Below, piece after piece: positions 38,074-48,290 of a DNA stretch of 64,000 nt. Position 1 is the stretch's first letter; every line of letters starts with the position of its first letter. The position numbers and the translations under genes are program-made. The DNA comes from Sphingomonas sp. Leaf20 (GTDB lineage: Bacteria > Pseudomonadota > Alphaproteobacteria > Sphingomonadales > Sphingomonadaceae), in contig NZ_LMKN01000001.1 of NCBI RefSeq assembly GCF_001421535.1, forward strand, positions 186,001-250,000, read 5' to 3'. The notes below the pieces were generated by a model, which saw only the letters and a list, made by a program, of their open reading frames with translations, ran no database searches and had not been told where the DNA came from.

Positions 38074-40227
38074 CTACTTTGCCGGCCCCATCAGCTTCTG
38101 CGCGAAATAGGTCATCTGCAGCGCCTGCATCCGCGCGCCCTGTTCGATGTCCGCATCCCCCGAATGCCCGCCCGCGGTATCCTCGTAGAACAGATAGGGC
38201 AGCCCATATTCCTTCAACCGAGCGGCGAACTTGCGCGCATGCTGCGGGCCGACGCGGTCGTCCTTGGTCGTCGTCCAGATATACGGCTCGGGATAGGCCA
38301 CCCCGCGCTTGATGTTCTGATAGGGCGAGATCGTCTCGAGAAACGCCTTTTCCTCCGGCACCGCGACCGACCCATATTCGTCGACCCACGACGCGCCCGC
38401 GGCGATCTGCTCGTACCGGATCATGTCGAGCAGCGGCACCTGGATCGTCACCGCCTTCCACAGATCGGGGTGCTGGTTGAACTCGACCCCCATCAGCAGC
38501 CCGCCATTCGACCCGCCATAGATGCCGAGCGTCTTCGTGCTCGTCAGCTTGCGCGCGATCAGGTCCTTCCCGACCGCCGCGAAATCGTCATAGATGATCT
38601 GCCGCTTCGTCTTGCGCCCCGCGTCATGCCATTTCGGCCCGAACTCGCCGCCGCCGCGGATGTTGGCGAGCACGAAGCTGCCGCCGCGCTCGAGCCACAG
38701 CTTGCCCATCACCCCCGAATAATAGGGCGTCATCGACGATTCGAACCCGCCATAGGCGGTCATGATCGTCGGCGTCGTCCCGTCGAGCGGCACGCCCTTG
38801 CGGTGGACCACGAAATACGGAATCTTCGTGCCATCGGTCGAAACCGCTTCGAACTGCTCGACGATGTCGTTTGAGGCGTCGAATTTCGCCGGCAGCGCCT
38901 TGACCTGCTTCGGAACCCCCGTCGGGCCCGCATCCAGCGTCCACAACGTCGTCGGCTGAAGGAAGCCCGTGACCTGTACGAACGTCGCATTGCTGCGATC
39001 GGTCGTGCTCGCGACGTCGATCGAGGCGTTGTCGGGCAACGCGACCGCGCGCGACGTCCATCCCGTCTTGCCGCGCGTGAACACCATCGCCCGGCCGCGC
39101 ACATTGTCATACACGCTCGCCACGACGTGATCGCGCGTCACCGACACGCCATCGACCGACTGGCGCGCGTTGGGCGCGAAGATCAGCGTCGGCGTGAACC
39201 GGCCCTTGCGCACCTCGTCGAGCGGTGCCGACGCGATCGCACCCGCCGGGATCTGCCCCCACGCCTCGCTGGTCGAGAAGATCACATGCCCGTCGACCAT
39301 CCCCGACGGAAACACCCGCGCCGGAACGTCGAGCTTCACCAGTCCGGTGGGCGTCACCACGTGCTTCTCGCCGCCGAAGAACGTCGGCCGCCGCTGGATC
39401 ATCGTCACGCGATTGCCCTGCCCGTCGGTCATCACGCCGGCATAGGTGCCGAGCTGATCCGACGTCTCGCCGCGGAAGATCTCGCGCGCCGCGCTCAGCG
39501 GCTGGCCGCGCTTGACCTCCTTCACGACGAACGGATAGCCCGATGCGGTCATCGATCCCGCGCCCCAGTCGCGCGCGACCAGCAGCGTGTCCTTGTCGAC
39601 CCATGACGCGCCTTGCTTCGAGGTCGGCAGCGTGAAGCCGCCGGGGACGAACTGCCCGGTCTGGAGGTCGAATTCGCGGTACGTCACCGCGTCCTCGCCG
39701 CCTTCGGACAGCGACACCAGGCACAATCGCTCGTCGGGCTGGAGGCAGGTCGCACCCTTCCAGACCCATTTCTTGCCCTCCGCCTTGCTCAGCGCGTCGA
39801 GATCGAGCGCGGTGGTCCAGACGGGGGTCGCCTGCGCGTAGCCCGCCTCGCTCGTCCAGCGCCAGATCCCCTGCGGATGCTCGGCATCGCGCCAGAAATT
39901 GTAGATCCGGCCGAACCGCTGGTCGGGCATCGGGATCCGGTCCTTCGCCGCCGCGATCGCCAGCGCCTCGGCATAGAAGCTCTTGTAGCGCGGGTCGTTC
40001 TGCAGCCGCGGCAGCGTCACGGCATTTTCCGCCTCGACCCAGGCAAGCGGCTTCGCACCGTCCTTGTCCTCGAGCCAGATATAGGGGTCGGCAGCGGCGT
40101 CGGCCTGCGGGGCCTTGGAAGCGTTGGGCGTGGTCATCGATGCGACTTGGGCGAGCGCATCGCCTCCTGCAACCCCGACGGATCCCGCCAGGATCGTCGC
40201 CGCTAGTGCCGTGGCCACAACCCGCAT
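38074..40227 (-). CDS. Exported prolyl oligopeptidase family peptidase (S9)
   Basis: The 717-residue product has a signal peptide (MRVVATALAATILAGSVGVA, cut near DALAQ). DPYIWLEDKDGAKPLAWVEA begins the S9A N-terminal domain, followed by a seven-bladed propeller. The C-terminal hydrolase domain has YGGSNGGLLMG (Ser), DDRVGPQHARKFAARL (Asp) and DTAGGHSGDADI (His). These enzymes cut short peptides after proline. The length is usual. It is preceded by a low-complexity gap and stands alone. Confidence 0.9.
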   Translation of the reverse strand: MRVVATALAATILAGSVGVAGGDALAQVASMTTPNASKAPQADAAADPYIWLEDKDGAKPLAWVEAENAVTLPRLQNDPRYKSFYAEALAIAAAKDRIPMPDQRFGRIYNFWRDAEHPQGIWRWTSEAGYAQATPVWTTALDLDALSKAEGKKWVWKGATCLQPDERLCLVSLSEGGEDAVTYREFDLQTGQFVPGGFTLPTSKQGASWVDKDTLLVARDWGAGSMTASGYPFVVKEVKRGQPLSAAREIFRGETSDQLGTYAGVMTDGQGNRVTMIQRRPTFFGGEKHVVTPTGLVKLDVPARVFPSGMVDGHVIFSTSEAWGQIPAGAIASAPLDEVRKGRFTPTLIFAPNARQSVDGVSVTRDHVVASVYDNVRGRAMVFTRGKTGWTSRAVALPDNASIDVASTTDRSNATFVQVTGFLQPTTLWTLDAGPTGVPKQVKALPAKFDASNDIVEQFEAVSTDGTKIPYFVVHRKGVPLDGTTPTIMTAYGGFESSMTPYYSGVMGKLWLERGGSFVLANIRGGGEFGPKWHDAGRKTKRQIIYDDFAAVGKDLIARKLTSTKTLGIYGGSNGGLLMGVEFNQHPDLWKAVTIQVPLLDMIRYEQIAAGASWVDEYGSVAVPEEKAFLETISPYQNIKRGVAYPEPYIWTTTKDDRVGPQHARKFAARLKEYGLPYLFYEDTAGGHSGDADIEQGARMQALQMTYFAQKLMGPAK

Positions 40228-40332
40228 CGTCTTATCTCCCGCTAAAAGCTTGGCCCCGAAGCGCCTGGTCCCGAAGGGCTTGGCCCCGAAAGCCTTGAGC
40301 GAGGTACATGCCGCGGTCTATCGCGCTCTGCA

Positions 40333-41748
40333 ATGCAGCCCGACCAGATCTCGGCCGTCGATGGCCTTCCCAAACCCCGCCGATTCCTCGCGGTCGCGGC
40401 AATCTCCGCGGGCACCGCGCTGACGATCATCGATGGCGGTGTCGCCAATGTCGCACTGCCGACGATCGCGCGCGATCTGAACGTCGGCAGCAGCGCCGTC
40501 GTGACCGTGGTCACCGTCTATCAGCTGATCCTGGCGATGGCGCTGCTCCCCTTCTCGGGTCTGGGCGACCGGATCGGGCTCAAGCGGATGTACCAATATG
40601 GCCAGCTCGTCTTCACCGTCGCGACGATCCTGTGCTTCTTTGCCAAGAGCCTGCCGTTCCTGCTCGTCGTCCGCGCGGTCCAGGCGCTCGGCGCCGCCGC
40701 GGCGCTCAGCGTCTCGTCCGCGCTGATCCGGTCGATCTATCCGGCAAGGCAGCTTGGCCGCGGGCTCGGGATCAATTCGGTCGTGGTGTCGAGCTCGGCC
40801 GCGCTTGCCCCGACGATCGGCGGGCTCGTCCTCGCGATCGCGCCCTGGCCGTGGGTCTTTGCCAGCGCGGTGCCGTTCGCGATCATCAGCCTCGTCCTCG
40901 GCCGGTCGCTGCCCGAGCCGCGCAAGCGCGACGAGCCGTTCGACGTGGTCGGCGCGATCATGTGCGCGGCGATGTTCGGCCTCGTTATCGGCGGTGCGGA
41001 AAGCGGCGTCCACGGCGACAGCCCGGTCGTCTCGGCGGCGATCGTCCTGACCGGCATCGCGATCGGCTGGGTGTTCGTCCGTCGCGAGCGTGCGGAGACC
41101 AAGCCGATCCTGCCGATCGACCTGCTCGCGCGGCCCGTGCTCGCGCTGTCCGCCGTCGGGGCCTATACCGCGTTCATCGCATCGATGACGCTGTTGCTGT
41201 CGACGCCGTTCCGCCTGACGCACGGCTATGGCTTTTCCGCAGCGGAGGTCGGCGCCGCGATCGCCCCTTGGCCGCTGACCAACATGATCGTCGCGCCGCT
41301 CGCCGGCTGGCTGTCCGATCGCTATCCCGCGGGGATCCTCGGCGGGATCGGCATGGCGATATCGATCGCCGCGCTGCTGCTGATCGCGTTCATGCCCGCC
41401 GACCCGAGCTATTTCGACGTCGCGTGGCGGATGGCGCTGTGCGGGTCGGGGTTCGGGATGTTCCTGCCGCCCAACGCGCGGCTGATCATCGGGTCCGCAC
41501 CACGCGACCGCGCCGCGGCGGCAGGCGGGCTGGTTTCGACTGTGCGGCTGGTCGGGCAGACGACGGGCGCGACGCTCGTCGCCGCGCTGCTCGCGCTCGG
41601 GATCGGTGCGGGCGCGACGCCGCCGCTCGTCGCCGCCGGGTTCGCGCTCGTCGCAGGGCTGTGCAGCCTGTCCCGCCTGCGCCCCTCGATCCGTAATCCC
41701 CCGACCGACGAGACGCGCGACGTCCAGCCCGCGTCGCAGGCGCGCTGA
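40333..41748 (+). CDS. DHA2-type MFS drug transporter
   Basis: The 471-residue product has about 12-14 membrane helices and lacks a signal peptide. LTIIDGGVANVALPTIARDL (helix 1) and LGDRIGLKRMYQYG (loop 2-3) fit the EmrB/QacA group of proton-driven exporters. RAVQALGAAAALSVSSALIR is motif-like for helix 4, and GLGINSVVVSSSAALAPTIG for helix 5 (motif C-like). No membrane fusion (EmrA) gene is adjacent. The substrate is unknown. It converges with the DUF885 gene. Confidence 0.85.
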   Translation: MQPDQISAVDGLPKPRRFLAVAAISAGTALTIIDGGVANVALPTIARDLNVGSSAVVTVVTVYQLILAMALLPFSGLGDRIGLKRMYQYGQLVFTVATILCFFAKSLPFLLVVRAVQALGAAAALSVSSALIRSIYPARQLGRGLGINSVVVSSSAALAPTIGGLVLAIAPWPWVFASAVPFAIISLVLGRSLPEPRKRDEPFDVVGAIMCAAMFGLVIGGAESGVHGDSPVVSAAIVLTGIAIGWVFVRRERAETKPILPIDLLARPVLALSAVGAYTAFIASMTLLLSTPFRLTHGYGFSAAEVGAAIAPWPLTNMIVAPLAGWLSDRYPAGILGGIGMAISIAALLLIAFMPADPSYFDVAWRMALCGSGFGMFLPPNARLIIGSAPRDRAAAAGGLVSTVRLVGQTTGATLVAALLALGIGAGATPPLVAAGFALVAGLCSLSRLRPSIRNPPTDETRDVQPASQAR

Positions 41749-41756
41749 CCCGCGGC

Positions 41757-43565
41757 TCAGAACACCGCGACCGGGCGCGGCTCGTTCATCATCCGCTGCC
41801 GGACGAGCGGGATCGGCGGCCCGCCATAGCTCAGCAGCTGGTCGTGGAACGCCTTCCACGCGCGTCGCCCCCCGCGCGGTGCGGTCCAGTCGGCGCGCAG
41901 CCGTCGGATCAGCAGCTTGCCCATCGTGTAGTTCAGATAGGCCGGATCATATGTCCCGCGCAGCGCCTGTTGCCGCGCATTGCCCTCGTCCTGGTGGCAT
42001 TGGTCGACAAACAGCCGGAACGCCTGCGCCTGCGTCATGCCGCGCGTGTGCAGGCCGATCGCCGCGAGAAACCGGCAGTCGCGCAGCAAGGCGTTCGACA
42101 ACTGGCCGACATGCGTTTCCGGATTGCCCGCGTTGAGGCCCGCCTCCCACATCATCTCCTCGGCATAATGCGCCCAGCCCTCGGCAAATGCATAGCCGAC
42201 GAACACCCGCCCGATCAGCGACGGCGACCGGTTGGAGTGGAGGAACTGAACGAAATGCCCCGGCATCGCCTCATGGATCGAGGTGAACATCAGGTCGTCG
42301 CGGCCGGGCACGAACGCCGCCTGGACCGCAGGCGTCCAGCGCGGATCGGGCGGCGAGATGTAATAGACTGAAGGCACGCCGCGGTCGAACGGCCCCGGCG
42401 GATCGATATAGGCGAGATTCTGCCGGCTATAGGGCGGGCTTTCCTCGACCAGCGCCCGCTCGGGCCCGGGGATCGTCAGCAGGTCACGATACTGGATGAA
42501 CGACTGCAACAGCGGGATCTGCCGCCGCGCTTCCGCCACGGGTCCGTCGACCGGCTTGTCCGCCGCCATTTTCGCCATGCACGCAGCGATCGATTGGCCG
42601 CGCGCGAACGTGCGGCAGGCGACCTCCAGCGCCAGCTGATTGCGCGCGAGGTCCGCGCGCCCGGCGGTCTCAAGCTGGTCGAGCGGCGTATCCACCCCCT
42701 CGGTCGCCGCGATCATCCGCGCGAAGCGGCGGTCGCCCAGCGCGAACGCCTCGGTCGCGGTCGATCGCTGCGCCTCCATCCACCGCCCGAGGTCGCGCAT
42801 CGCCTCCGACGCCGTCATCGCCGCATCCGCCAGCTCGCGCTGCAACCGCTCGTCGTCGACCTCCGCGAACGCCTTGACCGAATCGTCCATGTAATAGGCG
42901 GCAAAGCCGTTGAACGCGGTCGCGCCGTAATCGACGAAGCTGCGCGGCATCGGCGTCCGGAGATTCGCCCTGATGTTCGCCGCCGCGACCGGGATCCGTC
43001 GCAGCAGGCGAGTCAGCGCCTTCATCCGGATTACCGGACTGGCATAGGCGCGCATGACATACACGTTCGGATCGAGCCCGCCGGTCACGTACCAGGCCGG
43101 ATTGCGATGCGGCTGATCCGCATCCTCGAGCCAGAACAGCTTGCCGCGTGCGACCATCACCAGATAGTCGCGCTCGAACCGTTCGTCGGAATTCAGTGCA
43201 GCGTCGCCAAAGTCCCGCGCACGCGCGATTGCCGCATGAAGGAACGCCGCCTGCCGTGCGAGCCCTGCCGCGCTCCAGTCGGAAAGCCCGCCATCGAAAT
43301 CGTGGCGCCCCTGGAACACCGCATAGGCCGGGTCGATCCGGAACCAGTCCTCGACGAAGCGGTCGCGGAACGCGGCCCAGTCCCGGTTGTGCCGCACCTG
43401 CGGTCGCGCGCGCGTCTCGCCCCCCGCCTGCCCCCCAGCCAGCGCCCCCGCCCGACCCCTCGCCGCACGCGAAGCCCGCTCCGAAGCGGTCCTGTCGAAA
43501 TCACACGAACCCAGCGACAGCGTGACCCAGATGGTCGCGACCGTAGCCAGACGCGTGGTCCGCAT
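41757..43565 (-). CDS. DUF885 family lipoprotein, putative metallopeptidase
   Basis: The 602-residue product has a lipoprotein signal (VTLSLGSC with Cys about residue 20), so it is probably anchored in the outer or inner membrane. The key motif is HEAMPGHFVQFLHSN, the HExxPGH zinc-binding signature of DUF885. EGWAHYAEEMM and the terminal region with YMTGKLL-like NYTMGKLLIRRL complete the family pattern. A peptidase role is inferred from the motif; a substrate is not known. It ends eight bases from the DHA2 transporter. Confidence 0.88.
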   Translation of the reverse strand: MRTTRLATVATIWVTLSLGSCDFDRTASERASRAARGRAGALAGGQAGGETRARPQVRHNRDWAAFRDRFVEDWFRIDPAYAVFQGRHDFDGGLSDWSAAGLARQAAFLHAAIARARDFGDAALNSDERFERDYLVMVARGKLFWLEDADQPHRNPAWYVTGGLDPNVYVMRAYASPVIRMKALTRLLRRIPVAAANIRANLRTPMPRSFVDYGATAFNGFAAYYMDDSVKAFAEVDDERLQRELADAAMTASEAMRDLGRWMEAQRSTATEAFALGDRRFARMIAATEGVDTPLDQLETAGRADLARNQLALEVACRTFARGQSIAACMAKMAADKPVDGPVAEARRQIPLLQSFIQYRDLLTIPGPERALVEESPPYSRQNLAYIDPPGPFDRGVPSVYYISPPDPRWTPAVQAAFVPGRDDLMFTSIHEAMPGHFVQFLHSNRSPSLIGRVFVGYAFAEGWAHYAEEMMWEAGLNAGNPETHVGQLSNALLRDCRFLAAIGLHTRGMTQAQAFRLFVDQCHQDEGNARQQALRGTYDPAYLNYTMGKLLIRRLRADWTAPRGGRRAWKAFHDQLLSYGGPPIPLVRQRMMNEPRPVAVF

Positions 43566-43632
43566 GCCTCTCCCCCTTCACGCCCAACCGGTCGGCCGAT
43601 GCTGCCAGTCGAAACGCGTCGGCGCTAGAGCG

Positions 43633-43657
43633 GGAACGGGGGATGACTCCACCCGTT
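43633..43657 (+). promoter_or_regulatory. EcfG-type promoter (GGAAC-N16-CGTT, perfect)
   Basis: GGAAC and CGTT are separated by exactly 16 bases and lie 37 bases before the ATG of the hydrolase at 43694. This matches the alphaproteobacterial general stress sigma factor consensus with no mismatch. Confidence 0.7.
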
Positions 43658-43693
43658 ACGTCCAAATACGCCCGATCTATCTTGGAGAGTATC

Positions 43694-44518
43694 ATGCCCT
43701 TTATAAAAACACGTGATGGCACGGATATTTACGTCAAGGATTGGGGCAGCGGGCGCCCCGTCGTCCTTTTGCATGGCTGGCCGCTCAACGCCGACAGCTG
43801 GGATGCGCAGGCGATGGCGCTCGCCAATGCCGGGTTCCGCGCGATCGCGTATGACCGCCGCGGGTTCGGTCGCTCGGGCCAGCCCTGGTCGGGCTATGAC
43901 TATGACACGCTGACCGACGATCTTGCCGACGTGCTCGAGGCCACGGGTGCGCAGGACGATGCGACGATCGTCGGCTTCTCGATGGGCGGCGGCGAGGTCG
44001 CGCGCTACATGAGCCGCTATGACGGCAAGGGCGTGGTCGCCGCCGGGCTGATCGCCTCGGTCGTCCCGTACATGCTCAAGACCGATGACAATCCCGACGG
44101 CGTCCCCGCCGAGACGCTCGCCAGCATCGGTGCCGGTATCGAGGAGGACCGTCCGGCCTTCTTCAAGACGTTCCTGCAGCAGTTCCTCGGCGTCGGGTTC
44201 ATCACCTCGCCGGTCAGCGACGAGGTCGTCGACTGGGTCTGGGGTCTGGCGATGCAGGCCGGGCTCAAGCCCACGCTCGCCTGTGCCGAATCGTTCGGCC
44301 ACACCGATTTCCGCCAGGATCTCGCGGCGTTCCGCATACCCACGCTGATCGTCCACGGCACCAGCGACAAGACCGTGCCGATCGATGCCACCGGCCGCGC
44401 CGCCGCCAAGGGCATCGCAGGCTCGCAGCTCGTCGAATATGACGGCGCCCCCCACGGCCTCACCCTGACGGAAAGCGAGCGTTTCACCAACGACCTGCTG
44501 ACGTTCCTCGGCCGGTAA
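43694..44518 (+). CDS. Chloroperoxidase-type alpha/beta hydrolase
   Basis: The 274-residue product is of the cofactor-free haloperoxidase/esterase group. The start MPFIKTRDGTDIYVKDWGSG was chosen because it begins the fold and follows a GGAGAG ribosome binding site. VVLLHGWPLN forms the oxyanion loop, Ser96 in VGFSMGGGEVARY is the nucleophile, and the Asp and His are in HGTSDKTVP and DGAPHGLTLTE. Such enzymes hydrolyse esters and can form peracids. A perfect EcfG-type promoter upstream suggests general stress control. Confidence 0.92.
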   Translation: MPFIKTRDGTDIYVKDWGSGRPVVLLHGWPLNADSWDAQAMALANAGFRAIAYDRRGFGRSGQPWSGYDYDTLTDDLADVLEATGAQDDATIVGFSMGGGEVARYMSRYDGKGVVAAGLIASVVPYMLKTDDNPDGVPAETLASIGAGIEEDRPAFFKTFLQQFLGVGFITSPVSDEVVDWVWGLAMQAGLKPTLACAESFGHTDFRQDLAAFRIPTLIVHGTSDKTVPIDATGRAAAKGIAGSQLVEYDGAPHGLTLTESERFTNDLLTFLGR

Positions 44519-44542
44519 TTCCGTCGTCGATCACTAAACCCC

Positions 44543-44626
44543 CGTCATCCTGACGAAAGTCAGGATCCAGAGCCCCAAGCGATACCGCCAGTGGCTCTGG
44601 ATCCTGGATCAAGTCCAGGATGACGG
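44543..44626 (+). repeat. Paired inverted repeat, family B, copy 4
   Basis: CGTCATCCTGACGAAAGTCAGGATCCAGAG paired with CTCTGGATCCTGGATCAAGTCCAGGATGACGG, immediately after the chloroperoxidase gene. Confidence 0.8.
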
Positions 44627-44673
44627 ATGGTAAGTTCCTGCGGGACGATCAAGGCGCCAACAGGGCCCCCGTC

Positions 44674-44750
44674 TGTCATCCTGACGAAAGTCAGGACCCA
44701 GAGCCCCGAGCGATACCGCAACCGCCCCCGGCCGCCAGATCAAATCCAGA
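44674..44750 (+). repeat. Family B repeat, copy 5, with a decayed second arm
   Basis: A complete first arm (GTCATCCTGACGAAAGTCAGGACC) followed by a degenerate partner (AGATCAAATCCAGA), next to the ftsB stop codon. Confidence 0.65.
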
Positions 44751-44762
44751 CCGGCACGATCG

Positions 44763-45086
44763 TCAGTTCCCCAGCGGAACGATCACCTCATCCGGATGCG
44801 CCACGTTGAGCTCCTTGCGCACCATCTCGTCGACCATGTCCGGATTGGCATGATCGGGATCGAGCAGCGCGACGCGGTTCTTCAGGATCTCGCGCTTCCG
44901 GTCGAGTGCGGCATAGTCGCGCTCGCGCTTGGCGAGCTGCCGCTTATAGTCGCCATAGGCGAACATGCCGTTCGGCCCGAGCACGGCGTACGCGCCGAAG
45001 AACGCCATCAGCGTCAGCCCCAGCGCGGGCCATGCGGCCTTGCGCATCGTCCGCCGCAGCTTGCTCGTCTTGGTCACGCGCGCCAT
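44763..45086 (-). CDS. ftsB: Septum formation initiator family protein (FtsB/DivIC)
   Basis: The 107-residue product has a basic N-terminus, one transmembrane helix (about 18-38) and a coiled coil (YKRQLAKRERDYAALDRKREILKNRVALL), followed by DHANPDMVDEMVRKELNVAHPDE. This is the FtsB pattern, a bitopic part of the FtsQLB divisome complex. It follows eno by 24 bases in the same direction, the arrangement found in many Proteobacteria, which supports the name. Confidence 0.85.
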   Translation of the reverse strand: MARVTKTSKLRRTMRKAAWPALGLTLMAFFGAYAVLGPNGMFAYGDYKRQLAKRERDYAALDRKREILKNRVALLDPDHANPDMVDEMVRKELNVAHPDEVIVPLGN

Positions 45087-45110
45087 GTCGGTTCTCCTGC
45101 GCCTAGCCTA

Positions 45111-46403
<1,293 letters not shown>

Positions 46404-46493
46404 CTACAAATTCCCAGGCTGATCCGATCACCCGGGGTCGTTCGCGTTGCCTCTATCGCCTCGCGACTTATCGGGCAATCGGGCCGGCAAGGC

Positions 46494-46518
46494 GGAACCG
46501 TGCCATCGCGCCGGTGTT
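46494..46518 (+). promoter_or_regulatory. Candidate EcfG-type promoter (GGAAC-N16-TGTT)
   Basis: GGAAC and TGTT are 16 bases apart, one mismatch from GGAAC-N16-CGTT. The site ends 29 bases before the ATG of the first gene in the small membrane-protein module. Confidence 0.5.
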
Positions 46519-46547
46519 GAGACCGTAACAATTCGAAAGGGACCGTC

Positions 46548-47060
46548 ATGGCCGATACCGACGCACAGCCAATGGGCAATGCCGACTTCAACGCCGCCAG
46601 CACTGCCACCGCCACAACGCCGGTAAAGGGCGCCACGCAGACCGCCACGACGTCGGATGGCACGGCTCTCGCAAATACCGTCACCGACGCAAAGCAGGCG
46701 CTCAAGGACAATGCCGGCAAATATGGCCAGCAGGCCGCGGACAAGGCGCGCAGCTTCGCCGAGGACGGCAAGACGCGTGCGGGCGAAGCGCTCGACCAGA
46801 TCGCGCAGCTTCTGACCGACGCGGCGGGCCAGGTCGACGACAAGCTCGGCGCACAATATGGCGGCTATGCGCGCACCGCAGCCGACAGCGTGTCGGGCTT
46901 TGCCGATCAGGTGAAGGCCAAGGACATCGACGCGCTGATCGAAGACGCGACCGCGCTGGTTCGCAAGTCGCCGGCAATCGCGATCGGCGCGGCCGCGGCG
47001 GTTGGGTTCGTCGTCGCGCGCCTCGTCCAGTCCGGCGTCGATGCCGATCCGAAGGTCTGA
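46548..47060 (+). CDS. Helical protein with C-terminal membrane anchor (DUF883/ElaB-like)
   Basis: The 170-residue product has a disordered Ala/Thr-rich N-terminus (1-45), a long amphipathic helical part (TVTDAKQALKDNAGKYGQQA and onward), and a C-terminal hydrophobic helix (SPAIAIGAAAAVGFVVARLV). This is the general design of ElaB/YqjD-type tail-anchored proteins made in stationary phase. I assign it by architecture only. It is first in a module of four small genes and follows a candidate stress promoter. Confidence 0.7.
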   Translation: MADTDAQPMGNADFNAASTATATTPVKGATQTATTSDGTALANTVTDAKQALKDNAGKYGQQAADKARSFAEDGKTRAGEALDQIAQLLTDAAGQVDDKLGAQYGGYARTAADSVSGFADQVKAKDIDALIEDATALVRKSPAIAIGAAAAVGFVVARLVQSGVDADPKV

Positions 47061-47062
47061 CC

Positions 47063-47416
47063 TTGGACAACTCCGTCACGTCCCCGTTCGACAACGATGA
47101 GAGCCTGACCGAAGTCGTCGGGCGTCTCGCCGCGGAGACCCGTGCACTCGCGGGCGCGGAAGTCGCTGTCTACAAGGCGAAATTCGGCGAAACGGCGTCG
47201 GCCTACAAGTCGGCGGCGATGTTCTTCGCGGTCGCCGGCGTGCTGGGGCTGGCCGCGTTGATCGCACTGCTGGTCGGTGCGATCTTGACGCTGGCGACGC
47301 TGGTGGGGCCAGGTTGGGCGACCGTCACCGTCGTCGGGGTTGTGTTGGTGCTTGCCGGCATCCTCGCGATGATCGGCAAGTCCAAGCTTCAGACCAAGAG
47401 CGAGCCCGTATCATGA
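47063..47416 (+). CDS. Phage holin family (Holin-X-like) membrane protein
   Basis: The 117-residue product starts with TTG, two bases after the previous stop. It has an N-terminal amphipathic helix (ESLTEVVGRLAAETRALAGA) and two transmembrane helices (about 50-75 and 80-105), the PF07332-type pattern. In alphaproteobacteria such genes are chromosomal and not prophage; no phage genes are near. It overlaps the next gene by four bases (ATGA). Confidence 0.75.
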   Translation: MDNSVTSPFDNDESLTEVVGRLAAETRALAGAEVAVYKAKFGETASAYKSAAMFFAVAGVLGLAALIALLVGAILTLATLVGPGWATVTVVGVVLVLAGILAMIGKSKLQTKSEPVS

Positions 47417-47685
47417 CATCCGCCAAAGTCGCCGCCGCAGAGATCGAAGCCGCCCTCGCCCGCCAGCGCGTCATGATGACGATCGGCCAGCTTCAGGACC
47501 GGCTCAATCCGCGCCGTCTCGCGCTCAACGCCAGCCGCGATATGGCGGACGTGAGCAGCGCCGCGCTCACCGCGGGTGTCGATACGGTACGGCGCAATCC
47601 GGGGTCGGCGGCGGGTGCCGCGGCCGTCGCCGGGCTTTTCTTCGCCCGTCACCGTATCGTCGGCCTTTTCCGCCGCGGTCGCTGA
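47413..47685 (+). CDS. DUF3618-like small protein
   Basis: The 90-residue product starts at an ATG overlapping the holin-like stop. IEAALARQRVMMTIGQLQDRLNPRRL matches the DUF3618 core in pattern, and an Ala/Gly-rich segment (GSAAGAAAVAGLFFARHRIV) near the C-terminus could span the membrane. The function is unknown; it often occurs beside Holin-X-like genes. Confidence 0.7.
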   Translation: MTSAKVAAAEIEAALARQRVMMTIGQLQDRLNPRRLALNASRDMADVSSAALTAGVDTVRRNPGSAAGAAAVAGLFFARHRIVGLFRRGR

Positions 47686-47697
47686 CCGGTTTCGACC

Positions 47698-47722
47698 GAA
47701 ACCCTATTCACCGGCGTGCGTT
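47698..47722 (+). promoter_or_regulatory. Candidate EcfG-type promoter (GAAAC-N16-CGTT)
   Basis: GAAAC and CGTT are 16 bases apart, one mismatch from the consensus at the upstream box. It ends 36 bases before the ATG of the next gene. Confidence 0.4.
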
Positions 47723-47758
47723 CGATACCGTGACGCCGGAAACCAGAAGGACCGTCCC

Positions 47759-48226
47759 ATGACCGACGCCCATACCAAGATCCACGATGCCGAAAACCGT
47801 CTGCGCGAGGGCTATGACAGCGTTCGCCAAACCGCATCGCGCGTCATCCACGACGCGGGCGACAAGGCCGCCGAGGCGCTCGACGCTTCGCGCGAGACTG
47901 CCAAGCGCACCGTCCACAGCCTCGAATCGAACCCGCTCGGGATTCTCGTCGGCGGCCTCGCCGTCGGCGCGCTCGCGGGTGCGCTGATCCCGCGGTCAGC
48001 GCGTGAGAAGCAGTTGCTCGCGCCACTCGGCAAGCGCTTGGGTGCGACCGCCGTCGCCGCCGTCGCTGCTGCCAAGGCAGCGGGCCAGTCGGAGCTCGGC
48101 GAGCTCGGGCTGACCAAGGACAATGCCCGCGGCCAGGCCAAGGGTCTGGTCGAAGGCGTCGTCAAGGCGTTGACCACCGCGAGCACCGCAGGTGCGAAGG
48201 CCGTAACGCAAAAGCCGGCCAGCTAA
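47759..48226 (+). CDS. Helical membrane-associated protein, DUF883-like
   Basis: The 155-residue product has an amphipathic N-terminal region (IHDAENRLREGYDSVRQTAS to about 60), the segment SNPLGILVGGLAVGALAGAL (about 58-77) ending IPRSAREK, and a second Ala-rich helix (GATAVAAVAAAKAAGQSELG). The NPLG-glycine helix-IPRS layout is close to the DUF883/YqjD class. It has its own candidate stress promoter and stands last in the four-gene module. The function is unknown. Confidence 0.7.
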   Translation: MTDAHTKIHDAENRLREGYDSVRQTASRVIHDAGDKAAEALDASRETAKRTVHSLESNPLGILVGGLAVGALAGALIPRSAREKQLLAPLGKRLGATAVAAVAAAKAAGQSELGELGLTKDNARGQAKGLVEGVVKALTTASTAGAKAVTQKPAS

Positions 48227-48290
48227 GGGTTCAAAGCGCGGGTCGAACACGCTAGGGCAACTGCGACATCCCTCCCAAGGACAGCAGCGC

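Noticed and set aside
47063..47416. Holin-like gene as sign of a prophage
   Set aside because: No other phage genes are near, and Holin-X-like genes are ordinary chromosomal genes in this bacterial class.
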